Positions 1 through 6,477 of a DNA stretch of 9,122 nt are shown here, piece after piece. The stretch covers positions 1-9,122 of the forward strand of contig CALKWS010000302.1 in the NCBI GenBank assembly GCA_938004115.1, read 5' to 3'. Each line of letters opens with the position of its first letter. The stretch's first letter is position 1. The stretch is from an uncultured Ruaniaceae bacterium. GTDB taxonomy: Bacteria > Actinomycetota > Actinomycetes > Actinomycetales > Beutenbergiaceae. The position numbers and the translations under genes were made by a program. The notes below the pieces were generated by a model, which did no database searches, was not told where the DNA came from, and worked only from the letters and a program-made list of their open reading frames with translations.

Positions 1-1871
1 TGCGCCGCCCGGTGCTCCCCCTCGTGCTCGCGGTCATAGTGATGCTCGCACTGCCGGGCGGTGCGTCTGCGGCGCCCGACGACGTCACGGACCTGCACGA
101 GCGGATCGGCACCCTGGCCAGTGAGTACGTCGGTGACATGACTCCGGGGGCGAGTGTCGCCGTCGTCGATCAGCAGGGTGAGGTGCTGGTGGAGACCTGG
201 GGGCAGGCCGACCCGATCGCCGGCACACCCCTGACCGAGGACTCCCGCATCCCGGTGGCGTCGGTCTCCAAGGTGGTGACCAGCCTCACCGCCCTGGCGA
301 TGCACCACGCCGGCGACCTCGACCTGGATGCCGACGTGCGCGAACTGCTGCCGCTGGAGGATCACCGCTCCGACCAAGCCCGCACGCCGATCACCGGACG
401 GCACCTGCTCACCCACCACTCCGGACTGGGCGAGTCGATGTTCTTCCACCCGGACCCACCCGCGCAGTACGGCACCGCGCCGCTGACGTCGCTGCTGGAG
501 CAACACCCGCCCCAGTTGCGCTATCCGGCCGACGCCGGGCTGCACTACTCGGCGCTGCAGGCCCACACGCTGCTGGGAGCGGCGATCGAGCAAGCCTCGG
601 GCACCTCCTTCGACCGGGCCGTGGAGCAATGGGTCCTTGAGCCGGTGGGCGCCGGTACGGCAGACTTCCACGGCCCGTCGGAAGAGCCCGGTGACGTGCA
701 AGTCGCGACGCAGAGCGGGCAGGGGTGGGCACCGGCCGGGTGGCCGCCGGTACATGAACGCCCGGCCGCCGCGCTCACCTGGTCCACCCGGGATGCCGCG
801 ACCCTGCTCCGGGCGCTGGTCACCGGCGAGGGACTGCCGCCCGAGGTGATCGCCGAGGCCACCACCCCCGCGGTGCGTCCGGCCCACGGAGGACCCGGGC
901 ACACCCAGGTGTTCTTCGAGTCGTGGCGCGCCGATGTGCCCATGCTCGAGCACGCCGGGGCCAACGGGCTGGCCTACCTCGCCCTCATCCCGGACGCCGG
1001 GCTCGGCGTCTTCGCGGCGGTCACCACCGAGGATGCCGCCGCGGCCCCGTTCACCACCGACGTCCTGGAGACCGTGGCCCGGTGGGCGGTGGACACCGGC
1101 CGCACCCGGCCCGACCCGATCCCCGCCGAGGGCCTGCCCGCGATCGTGCCGCCGTGGGCGGCCTCCCTGGAGCCGGTGGCCCCGGTGGGCAGTTTCCAGC
1201 AGCGCCTCTTCCACGACCGCGGGCCGGAACGACCTCTGCGCTCCCTGTTGACCCAGGTCACCGTCACCCGGTCCGGACCGGACCTGCGGCTGGGCGACCG
1301 GGTGCTGCACCCCACCGACACCCCGGGCCGGTGGTGCGATGACCAGGGGTGCATCGCCGGACTGCGCGCCGCGGACGGCACCACAGTGCTGCAACTGGGC
1401 GATCGGCAGATGCTCGAACAGACCCTGGTGCCCGCGCCGTGGTGGGCGGAGCGGAACTTCGTGCTGGCCAGCATCGGCGGCGCACCCGCGCTGATGGTGG
1501 TGAGCATCGCCGGGTCGATCCGCGCCCGACGACGTCGTCGCCGTGACCTGGCCGTGGCCGCAGCGGTCTCCCGGCCGCTGGCACTGATCTGGAGCCTGCT
1601 CGCGGCCGGACTGCTCGTGGCGACGCCGGCGATCGTGCTGGTGCCGTTCCTCAGCGGCAGCACGGACTGGCTGCCCGCGAACGGTCCGGGTGTGTGGTCC
1701 CTGCGGATCCTCACCGCGGTGCACGCCGTCGCGGGTCTGGCGTGGTTGGTGCGTGCCGCGACGCGCTGGGGTGCGGTGAGCCGGTGGCGGCGCGTCGCTG
1801 TGGTATTCGCCGTGCTGATAGGCCTGGCCACCACGACGGTCCTGGCCAGCTGGGTGATCCCGCCGCTGTAA
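1..1871 (+). CDS. Serine hydrolase, class C beta-lactamase fold, secreted with C-terminal membrane domain (start codon just outside window)
   Basis: Probable exported serine hydrolase of the beta-lactamase/PBP4* (AmpC-like) family; its substrate cannot be told from sequence. Numbering here is from an internal GTG at position 12. The frame is open to the left edge, and bases 1-2 (TG) would complete an ATG or GTG starting one base before the window, adding an RRP stretch that makes a proper signal-peptide n-region. The hydrophobic core is followed by an ASA-A cleavage-like site near residue 20. Family motifs seen: SVSK (84-87, nucleophile Ser84 and Lys87), HLLTHHSGL (131-139), a YSA triad at 179-181 where Tyr-x-Asn is usual, LLG (187-189), and HAG (314-316) before a PDAGLGV strand. 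Residues ~380-470 form a small beta-type domain containing a close Cys pair (CDDQGC). Four predicted TM helices follow (~482-502, 522-546, 564-583, 594-615). Arginine-rich loops after TM1 and TM3 fit an outside enzyme domain. The next gene follows in the same direction after 25 bp. Confidence 0.88.
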   Translation, partial: RRPVLPLVLAVIVMLALPGGASAAPDDVTDLHERIGTLASEYVGDMTPGASVAVVDQQGEVLVETWGQADPIAGTPLTEDSRIPVASVSKVVTSLTALAMHHAGDLDLDADVRELLPLEDHRSDQARTPITGRHLLTHHSGLGESMFFHPDPPAQYGTAPLTSLLEQHPPQLRYPADAGLHYSALQAHTLLGAAIEQASGTSFDRAVEQWVLEPVGAGTADFHGPSEEPGDVQVATQSGQGWAPAGWPPVHERPAAALTWSTRDAATLLRALVTGEGLPPEVIAEATTPAVRPAHGGPGHTQVFFESWRADVPMLEHAGANGLAYLALIPDAGLGVFAAVTTEDAAAAPFTTDVLETVARWAVDTGRTRPDPIPAEGLPAIVPPWAASLEPVAPVGSFQQRLFHDRGPERPLRSLLTQVTVTRSGPDLRLGDRVLHPTDTPGRWCDDQGCIAGLRAADGTTVLQLGDRQMLEQTLVPAPWWAERNFVLASIGGAPALMVVSIAGSIRARRRRRRDLAVAAAVSRPLALIWSLLAAGLLVATPAIVLVPFLSGSTDWLPANGPGVWSLRILTAVHAVAGLAWLVRAATRWGAVSRWRRVAVVFAVLIGLATTTVLASWVIPPL

Positions 1872-1896
1872 CGGCAGGACGTGGCAGGCTTGGCCC

Positions 1897-3099
1897 ATGA
1901 CGCTGGATCGGCCGCTGATCACCGATCGGCAACGGCGTGTCCGGCTGGCGACCCGGCACGGGGTGCACCCTGACCACCGGCTCGGCGGATTGCTCGATGC
2001 GGTACGCGCGATGACCGCCCTGCACGCCACCGACGCCTCTACGGTGCACCTGGCGCTGCACGCCCGCACCCGGCGCATCCGCCCGGCCGACGTCGACCAC
2101 GCGCTGTACCAGGAGCGCAGCCTAGTGAAGCAGTTGGCGATGCGGCGCACCCTGTTCGTGGTGGACCGCGATCTGCTCCCGGCCGTGCTCGGCAGCGCGA
2201 GCGCGCGTGTGGCCGCCACCCAGCACCGGACGCTGGTGCGCACCGTGGAACGCGCCCGCATCGCCCGCGACGGCGAGGAGTGGGTGGCGGCGGCCCGGAC
2301 CGCGACGCTCACCCTCCTGGCCGGGGCCGGCCCGCTGCCGGCGCGTCAGATCCGTGCGCAGGTGCCCGAACTGGCCGGCAGCCTGACCTACGCACCGCAC
2401 AAGGCCTACGGCGGCACGGTGAACATCGCCCCACAGGTGCTCACCCTGCTCGGCGCCGAGGGCAGCGTGGTGCGGGGCCCGAACGAGGGCCACTGGCGCG
2501 CCTCCCGCCCCACCTGGACGCTGATGGAGCGATGGCTGGGCACACCGGTGCACCCCCTGCCGTCGGCGAGCGGCTACACCGAACTGGTGCGCCGCTGGCT
2601 GTGGACCTTCGGACCGGGCACGCTGGAGGATCTGCGGTGGTGGCTCGGTGCCACCAAGACCGCCACCCGGGCCGCCCTGCAGTCCGCCGGGGCCGTGCCG
2701 GTGCGGCTGGAGGATGGTGGCACGGGCTGGATGCTCCCCGAGGACCTGGAGGAGTTGCCCGAGGTGGCGCCGTGGGCGGCGCTGTTGCCGGGCCTGGATC
2801 CCACCACCATGGGGTGGAAGGAGCGCGGCTTCTACCTGGACCCGCAACTGGCGCCGTATGTGTTCGACACCCTCGGCAACGGCGGCACCACCGCGTGGTG
2901 GGACGGGCGGATCGTGGGGGCCTGGGTCCAGGACGAGCACGCGGCGGTCCGCGTGGTGCCCGCGCCCGGGGTGGACCTGGACGTGCAGGCGCGCTCGGCG
3001 TTACAGCAGGAGGCCGACCGGCTCACCGCCTGGCTGGACGGTGTGGTGATCGCGAACGTCTACAAGAGCCAGTTGATGAGCGGCGCCGCCCTGCCCTGA
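1897..3099 (+). CDS. Winged-helix DNA-binding domain protein, AlkZ/YcaQ-like (HTH_42)
   Basis: This 400-aa protein matches the HTH_42/AlkZ-like superfamily, whose studied members are DNA glycosylases that remove bulky alkylated bases or unhook interstrand crosslinks. Features seen: an N-terminal helix-rich region; TALHATDASTVHLAL at residues 40-54, the position of the family's LQAQD catalytic segment; an MRRTLFVV segment (82-89); LLPGLDPTTMGWKER (296-310), matching the family's LLPxFDPxxxGxxDR block; and a C-terminal WWDGRIVGAW strand pair (334-343). At the expected Gln-x-Gln/Asp catalytic site the residues are His43-Ala44-Thr45. As I recall, actinobacterial homologues often have LHATD here, so this may be a separate clade, and glycosylase activity is not assured. 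A weak Shine-Dalgarno (GGCAGG, 1883-1888) lies 8 bases before the ATG. The 25-bp gap after the hydrolase gene suggests co-transcription. Residue 369 is a TTA leucine codon, rare in such GC-rich DNA. Family call is firm; function is not. Confidence 0.85.
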   Translation: MTLDRPLITDRQRRVRLATRHGVHPDHRLGGLLDAVRAMTALHATDASTVHLALHARTRRIRPADVDHALYQERSLVKQLAMRRTLFVVDRDLLPAVLGSASARVAATQHRTLVRTVERARIARDGEEWVAAARTATLTLLAGAGPLPARQIRAQVPELAGSLTYAPHKAYGGTVNIAPQVLTLLGAEGSVVRGPNEGHWRASRPTWTLMERWLGTPVHPLPSASGYTELVRRWLWTFGPGTLEDLRWWLGATKTATRAALQSAGAVPVRLEDGGTGWMLPEDLEELPEVAPWAALLPGLDPTTMGWKERGFYLDPQLAPYVFDTLGNGGTTAWWDGRIVGAWVQDEHAAVRVVPAPGVDLDVQARSALQQEADRLTAWLDGVVIANVYKSQLMSGAALP

Positions 3100-3110
3100 C
3101 GGCTCAGCAT

Positions 3111-3146
3111 GCCCGCGCCATCACCACCGGTGGTGCACGTGCGGGC
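3111..3146. terminator. Two-tier hairpin at a convergent gene junction, candidate bidirectional terminator
   Basis: The outer arms GCCCGCGC (3111-3118) and GTGCGGGC (3139-3146) pair over 8 bp with one G-U. A symmetric 3-base internal loop follows. The inner part is the perfect palindrome CACCACCGGTGGTG (3122-3135). The structure starts 12 bp after the stop codon of the rightward AlkZ-like gene and overlaps the last codons of the leftward aldo/keto reductase. There is no T-tract on either side. It is therefore not a classical E. coli-type terminator, though actinobacterial terminators often lack one. Structure is seen; function is inferred. Confidence 0.5.
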
Positions 3147-4098
3147 GCACCAGGTCGTCATAGATGCGCCGCACCCCGGCAAGGTGTTCGTCGGTGAGCA
3201 TGTCCAGATCGGCTACCGCTGCGTTCGCCCTGGCCTGGGCCGGGGTGCTCGCCCCGGGGATGACCGTGGACACCCCGGGCTGGTCCATCACCCAGCGCAG
3301 CGCGAACTGCGCCAGGCTCATCCCCTCGGGCACCAGCTCCCGCAGGTGGGCCACGGCGGACAGCCCGACGTCGTAGGGCACCCCGGCGAAGGTCTCACCG
3401 ACGTCGAAGGCCTCCCCGGACCGGTTGAAGGTGCGGTGGTCATCGGCGGCGAACGTGGTGTTCTCATCGAACCGTCCGGACAACAACCCCGAGGCGAGCG
3501 GCACCCGGGCGATGATGCCCACCCCGTGCATCCGCGCCGTCGGCAACACCCGCTCCAGCGGTTTCAACCGCAGACAGTTGAGCACGATCTGGACGGTGGC
3601 CAGATTCTCCCGGCCGATCGCGAGCAGGGCCTGCTCAGCGGTCTCCACGGAGACGCCGTAGTGGCCGATCAGCCCCTCCTCGACCAGTTCGTCCAGGGCG
3701 GCGAACACACCGTCGTCCTCGAGTACCTCCGTGGGTGGGCAGTGCAACTGGATCAGGTCGATGCGGTCGGTGCCCAGGTTCGCCCGGGAGTCGGCGATCC
3801 ACGCGCGAAAGTTGTCCATCGTGTAGTTCTCCGGCACCTGTTCGGCGCGCCGGCCCATCTTGGTGGCCACGAACACGTCCGGTCGGTCCGCGACCTGCTC
3901 CCCGACGATCCGCTCACTACGGCCGGCGCCGTAGGAGTCGGCGGTATCGATGAAGGTCATGCCGGCGTCCACGGCCGAACGGACCACGTCGCGGGCCTCG
4001 TCGTCCGCGACCCGGCCCCAGGCGTCCCCGATCTGCCAGGCGCCGAGCCCGATCACGCTCACCTCGCGGCCAGTACGTCCCAGTGTGGAAGTCTGCAT
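3121..4098 (-). CDS. Aldo/keto reductase
   Basis: NAD(P)H-dependent aldo/keto reductase of 325 aa, a cytoplasmic TIM-barrel enzyme that reduces aldehydes or ketones (physiological substrate unknown). The start gives the standard family opening MQTSTLGRTGREVSVIGLG. The catalytic tetrad is complete: Asp51 and Tyr56 (DTADSYG), Lys80 (VATKMG) and His119 (LIQLHCPP). Further family features are Asn174 in QIVLN, facing the active site, and IPGAST (280-285) followed by Arg290, the usual nucleotide-phosphate binding region. The reading frame stays open upstream to about 4422, but that extension is low-complexity, runs antisense to the DUF2277 gene and lacks family similarity, so I take 4098 as the start. 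No Shine-Dalgarno lies at normal distance, and a promoter-like pair ends a few bases before the ATG, so the mRNA may be leaderless. Transcribed away from DUF2277 and convergent with the AlkZ-like gene. Confidence 0.93.
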   Translation of the reverse strand: MQTSTLGRTGREVSVIGLGAWQIGDAWGRVADDEARDVVRSAVDAGMTFIDTADSYGAGRSERIVGEQVADRPDVFVATKMGRRAEQVPENYTMDNFRAWIADSRANLGTDRIDLIQLHCPPTEVLEDDGVFAALDELVEEGLIGHYGVSVETAEQALLAIGRENLATVQIVLNCLRLKPLERVLPTARMHGVGIIARVPLASGLLSGRFDENTTFAADDHRTFNRSGEAFDVGETFAGVPYDVGLSAVAHLRELVPEGMSLAQFALRWVMDQPGVSTVIPGASTPAQARANAAVADLDMLTDEHLAGVRRIYDDLVRPHVHHRW

Positions 4099-4104
4099 GG
4101 AACG

Positions 4105-4135
4105 ACCGTAGTCGCTCACCCCCGCAAGCGCGCAA
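4105..4135 (-). promoter_or_regulatory. Candidate leaderless promoter of the aldo/keto reductase
   Basis: Read on the minus strand, a -35-like TTGCGC (4135-4130) is followed after 19 bp by TACGGT (4110-4105), which fits the actinobacterial TANNNT -10 pattern. Transcription would begin about 7 bases further, at or next to the A of the ATG (4098). The lack of a well-placed Shine-Dalgarno agrees with this. The spacer is slightly long, so this is a pattern-based suggestion. Confidence 0.4.
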
Positions 4136-4184
4136 ACACCGCATCCGGCCCCACTGCCGCACGTGCCGCCGCCCCGCTCGTCCT

Positions 4185-4233
4185 CGGGCCGGAGGCCCGC
4201 GGGCACACCTGCGAGGGCCGGTGCGAACACCGG
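4185..4233. repeat. Two short perfect inverted repeats in the divergent aldo/keto reductase-DUF2277 spacer
   Basis: Two 6-bp perfect inverted repeats lie 18 bp apart: CGGGCC-GGA-GGCCCG (4185-4199) and CCGGTG-CGAA-CACCGG (4218-4233). Both sit outside any plausible coding region, upstream of both divergent promoters. They could be operator half-sites or cruciform/RNA stems. Short GC inverted repeats arise easily by chance in DNA this rich in G and C, so function is uncertain. Confidence 0.3.
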
Positions 4234-4254
4234 ATCCGTGCGGGTCCGCGGGGG

Positions 4255-4283
4255 TTGGCGGCGCCCGGCGAACGTGACATTCT
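4255..4283 (+). promoter_or_regulatory. Candidate leaderless promoter of the DUF2277 gene
   Basis: TTGGCG (4255-4260) and CATTCT (4278-4283) are spaced by 17 bp. The expected start point is about 4290, which is the A of the DUF2277 ATG. The bases directly before the ATG (CTTAACAA) are AT-rich, contain no Shine-Dalgarno and stand out from the GC-rich surroundings. This supports a leaderless transcript. Hexamer matches are partial. Confidence 0.45.
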
Positions 4284-4289
4284 TAACAA

Positions 4290-4568
4290 ATGTGTCGCAA
4301 CATCCGCACCCTGCACAACTTCGAACCGCACGCCACCCAGGAGGAGGTCCGGGCGGCCGCGTTGCAGTACGTCCGGAAGGTCGCGGGCATGAACAAGCCC
4401 TCCAGGGCCAACACTGAGGCATTCAACCGGGCGGTGGACGACATCGCCCACATCACCGAACACCTGCTCGCGGACCTGACCACCTCCGCGCCCCCGAAGA
4501 ACCGGGAGGTCGAGGCGGCCAAGGCCAAGGCACGGGCCGTCCAGCGGTACGGCACCGTGGCCTCCTGA
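4290..4568 (+). CDS. DUF2277 family small protein
   Basis: This 92-aa protein has the characteristic DUF2277 beginning MCRNIRTLHNFEP, followed by a helical stretch (EEVRAAALQYVRKVAG, ~19-34), a KPSRAN turn and a second long helical part (~40-62). It ends in a charged APPKNREVEAAKAKARA tail, also typical of the family. Full family length appears to be present. The family has no established function that I know of. Cys2 directly after the initiator Met is conserved in the family, as I recall it. The protein has no signal peptide or membrane segment, so it is predicted to be cytoplasmic. It is transcribed alone, divergent from the aldo/keto reductase and convergent with argS. The start codon is fixed by the family N-terminus and seems to be read from a leaderless mRNA. 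Confidence 0.93.
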   Translation: MCRNIRTLHNFEPHATQEEVRAAALQYVRKVAGMNKPSRANTEAFNRAVDDIAHITEHLLADLTTSAPPKNREVEAAKAKARAVQRYGTVAS

Positions 4569-4579
4569 CCCCCGCCGCG

Positions 4580-4597
4580 GGCGTCGGATCCGACGCC
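4580..4597. terminator. Perfect 18-bp palindrome between convergent DUF2277 and argS, candidate bidirectional terminator
   Basis: GGCGTCGGATCCGACGCC is a perfect palindrome. As RNA it folds into a 7-bp stem closed by a GATC loop, identically from both strands. It lies 11 bp after the DUF2277 stop and about 30 bp after the argS stop, in a 58-bp convergent gap. No T-run follows on either strand. Position and symmetry suggest a shared terminator or 3'-end stabiliser. Confidence 0.55.
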
Positions 4598-4626
4598 GTG
4601 CGCCTGCCGGCCCTGAGCCGTCCGGC

Positions 4627-6459
4627 CTACATCCGTTCCGGGGCGGCGATGCCCAACAGGTCCAGTCCGGTGGCGAGCGTGCGCCGGGTCAGATCCACCA
4701 GCACCAGCCGCCGTTCCCGCACCGCGCCCTGTGATCCCAACACCGGGCAGGCCTCGTAGAAGTCGGTGAAGGCGCGCGCCAGGTCGTACAGGTAGCCGGC
4801 CAGACGGTGCGGTTCCAGGTCGGCCGCGACCTCCATCAGGGACTGCCCGAAGCCATCGAGGCGGAGCGTGAGTTCCCGCTCCGCCGGTTCCAGCGGCTCC
4901 CCGAGTTCCACCGCACCGGCCTCCGGGACCGTCAGGCCCTGGCTGCGGGCGCGGCGCAGGATGGAGGCCAGACGGGTGTGGGCGTACTGCAGGTACACCC
5001 CGGTATTGCCGTTGAACGCCGTCATCCGCTGCACGTCGAAGACGTAGTCCTTGACGCGGGAGTTGGACAGGTCGGCGTACTTGACCGCTCCGATCCCCGC
5101 CTGTTCGGCGATCTGTTCGAGCCACGCCTCGTCCACCTGCTCGCCCCGGGCCTCGGCGCCCTCCCGCACCACGGCCGCGGCGGCGGTAGCGGCGTCGTCC
5201 AACAGGTCCATCAACCGCACCGTCTTGCCGGCCCGGGTGCGGAAGCGCTTGCCGTCGGGGCCCAGTACCGAGCCGAACGGCACATGTTCGGCGCGGACGT
5301 CATCGGTGAGCCAGCCGGCCCGCCGGGCGGCCTCGAAGATCAGCCGGAAGTGCAGTCCCTGCTCGGCGCCCACCACGTACAGGATCCGGTCGGCGCCCAG
5401 GTTGCGGATGCGGTGCCGGATCGTGGCCAGGTCGGTGGTGTCGTACCCGTACCCGCCGTCGGACTTGCGCACCATGAGCACCGCGGGCTTGTCGTCGGCG
5501 CCGGTGACCTCCTGGGACTGCACCACCAGCGCGCCGTCGGACACCTGCGCGATGCCGGCGTCGGCCAGTTCCCGGGCGACCTCCTCGAGCACGTCGTTGT
5601 ATGCCGACTCGCCCATCGAGTGCTCCGGCCCCAGCCCCACGCCCAGGCGCTGGTACACCGCATCGAAGGAGCGTTGGGACTCGGCGACGATCTCCTGCCA
5701 CAGTTTCAGCGTCCGGGCGTCGCCGCTCTGCAGGGCCACCACCCGGGTCCGCGCCCGGTCGGCGAACTGCGGGTCGGCGTCGAACACCTCACGGGCCTTC
5801 TTGTACAACTGTTCCAGCGCCGAGACCGGGGAGTCCTGCTCCCCCGCGTCGGCCCGCAGGTCGCGCTCGCGCCAGTGCTCCTCGGGGTGCTCCTCGATGT
5901 ACTGGATCAGCATCCCGAACTGGGTCCCCCAGTCGCCCAGGTGGTTCTGCGGGATCACATCGGAGCCGAGGAAGCGCAGTACCCGGGCCAGGGCATCACC
6001 GATGATGGTCGAGCGCAGGTGGTGCACCTGCATCTCCTTGGCGATGTTCGGCGCGGAGTAATCGATCACCGTGCGCCGGCCGGCCTCGGTGGCGGGTACT
6101 CCCAGGCGCTCATCGGCCGCGCGGGCACGGACCTGGCGCCACAGTGCCTCATCGGACAGCGTCAGGTTCAGGAAGCCGGGCCCGGACACCTCCACCCGGC
6201 TGATCAGCTCACCGGCAGGCAGGTTCGCCTCGATCGAGGTGGCCACCTCGCGGGGGCGTGCGCCGACCTTCTTCGCCAGTGCCAGGGCCGCATTGGCCTG
6301 CAGGTCGGCGTGGTCGCTGGGACGGACCACCGGATCGGCACCGGCCTGCTCCGGGTAGGCGGCGGCGATCGCCTCACCGAGCACGGTGGTGATCTGATCG
6401 GACAGGGACGCTACGCCGGATGCGGCGGACGGGGTGGAAGAGGTGGGCACGGGCCCCAT
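4627..6459 (-). CDS. argS: Arginyl-tRNA synthetase (class I)
   Basis: ArgRS charges tRNA-Arg with arginine in the cytoplasm and is essential. The protein is 610 aa, slightly longer than the usual 550-590, mainly from a Ser/Thr/Ala-rich N-terminal extension (~1-18). An additional N-terminal domain covers ~20-110. The Rossmann fold begins at IDYSAPNIAKEM (132-143), followed by the signature region 144-153, which reads QVHHLRSTII where HVGHLRSTII is standard. NHLGDWGTQFGML (172-184) is intact. The KMSKS-equivalent loop is degenerate, VPFGSVLGPDGKRFRTRAG (393-411), which is common in ArgRS. The anticodon-binding DALR domain includes GNTGVYLQYAHTR (484-496) and the CPVL segment (571-574). The stop is TAG. 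The ATG at 6459 has only a weak GGGATGG element upstream; a later GTG could be the true start. The VOC gene ends 18 bp upstream on the same strand, so the two are probably co-transcribed. Confidence 0.96.
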   Translation of the reverse strand: MGPVPTSSTPSAASGVASLSDQITTVLGEAIAAAYPEQAGADPVVRPSDHADLQANAALALAKKVGARPREVATSIEANLPAGELISRVEVSGPGFLNLTLSDEALWRQVRARAADERLGVPATEAGRRTVIDYSAPNIAKEMQVHHLRSTIIGDALARVLRFLGSDVIPQNHLGDWGTQFGMLIQYIEEHPEEHWRERDLRADAGEQDSPVSALEQLYKKAREVFDADPQFADRARTRVVALQSGDARTLKLWQEIVAESQRSFDAVYQRLGVGLGPEHSMGESAYNDVLEEVARELADAGIAQVSDGALVVQSQEVTGADDKPAVLMVRKSDGGYGYDTTDLATIRHRIRNLGADRILYVVGAEQGLHFRLIFEAARRAGWLTDDVRAEHVPFGSVLGPDGKRFRTRAGKTVRLMDLLDDAATAAAAVVREGAEARGEQVDEAWLEQIAEQAGIGAVKYADLSNSRVKDYVFDVQRMTAFNGNTGVYLQYAHTRLASILRRARSQGLTVPEAGAVELGEPLEPAERELTLRLDGFGQSLMEVAADLEPHRLAGYLYDLARAFTDFYEACPVLGSQGAVRERRLVLVDLTRRTLATGLDLLGIAAPERM

Positions 6460-6477
6460 TGTTCCATCCCGTGCGCC

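Noticed and set aside
974..1834. A 286-codon minus-strand open frame inside the serine hydrolase gene
   Set aside because: It lies wholly antisense to a gene with intact family motifs and has no recognisable domain of its own.
2122..2940. A 272-codon minus-strand open frame inside the AlkZ-like gene
   Set aside because: Low-complexity Gly/Arg/His/Gln-rich translation and full overlap with a recognised protein family mark it as a shadow frame.
4099..4422. N-terminal extension of the aldo/keto reductase up to 433 aa
   Set aside because: The extra residues are Pro/Arg/Cys-rich, antisense to DUF2277, and unlike any reductase N-terminus; the family start is at 4098.
4231..4592. CGGATCCG occurs at 4231-4238 and 4585-4592, flanking the DUF2277 gene, as if it were an element boundary
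   Set aside because: Eight-base GC palindromes recur by chance at this composition; there are no longer terminal repeats, target duplication or composition change, and the second copy is part of the terminator-like palindrome.
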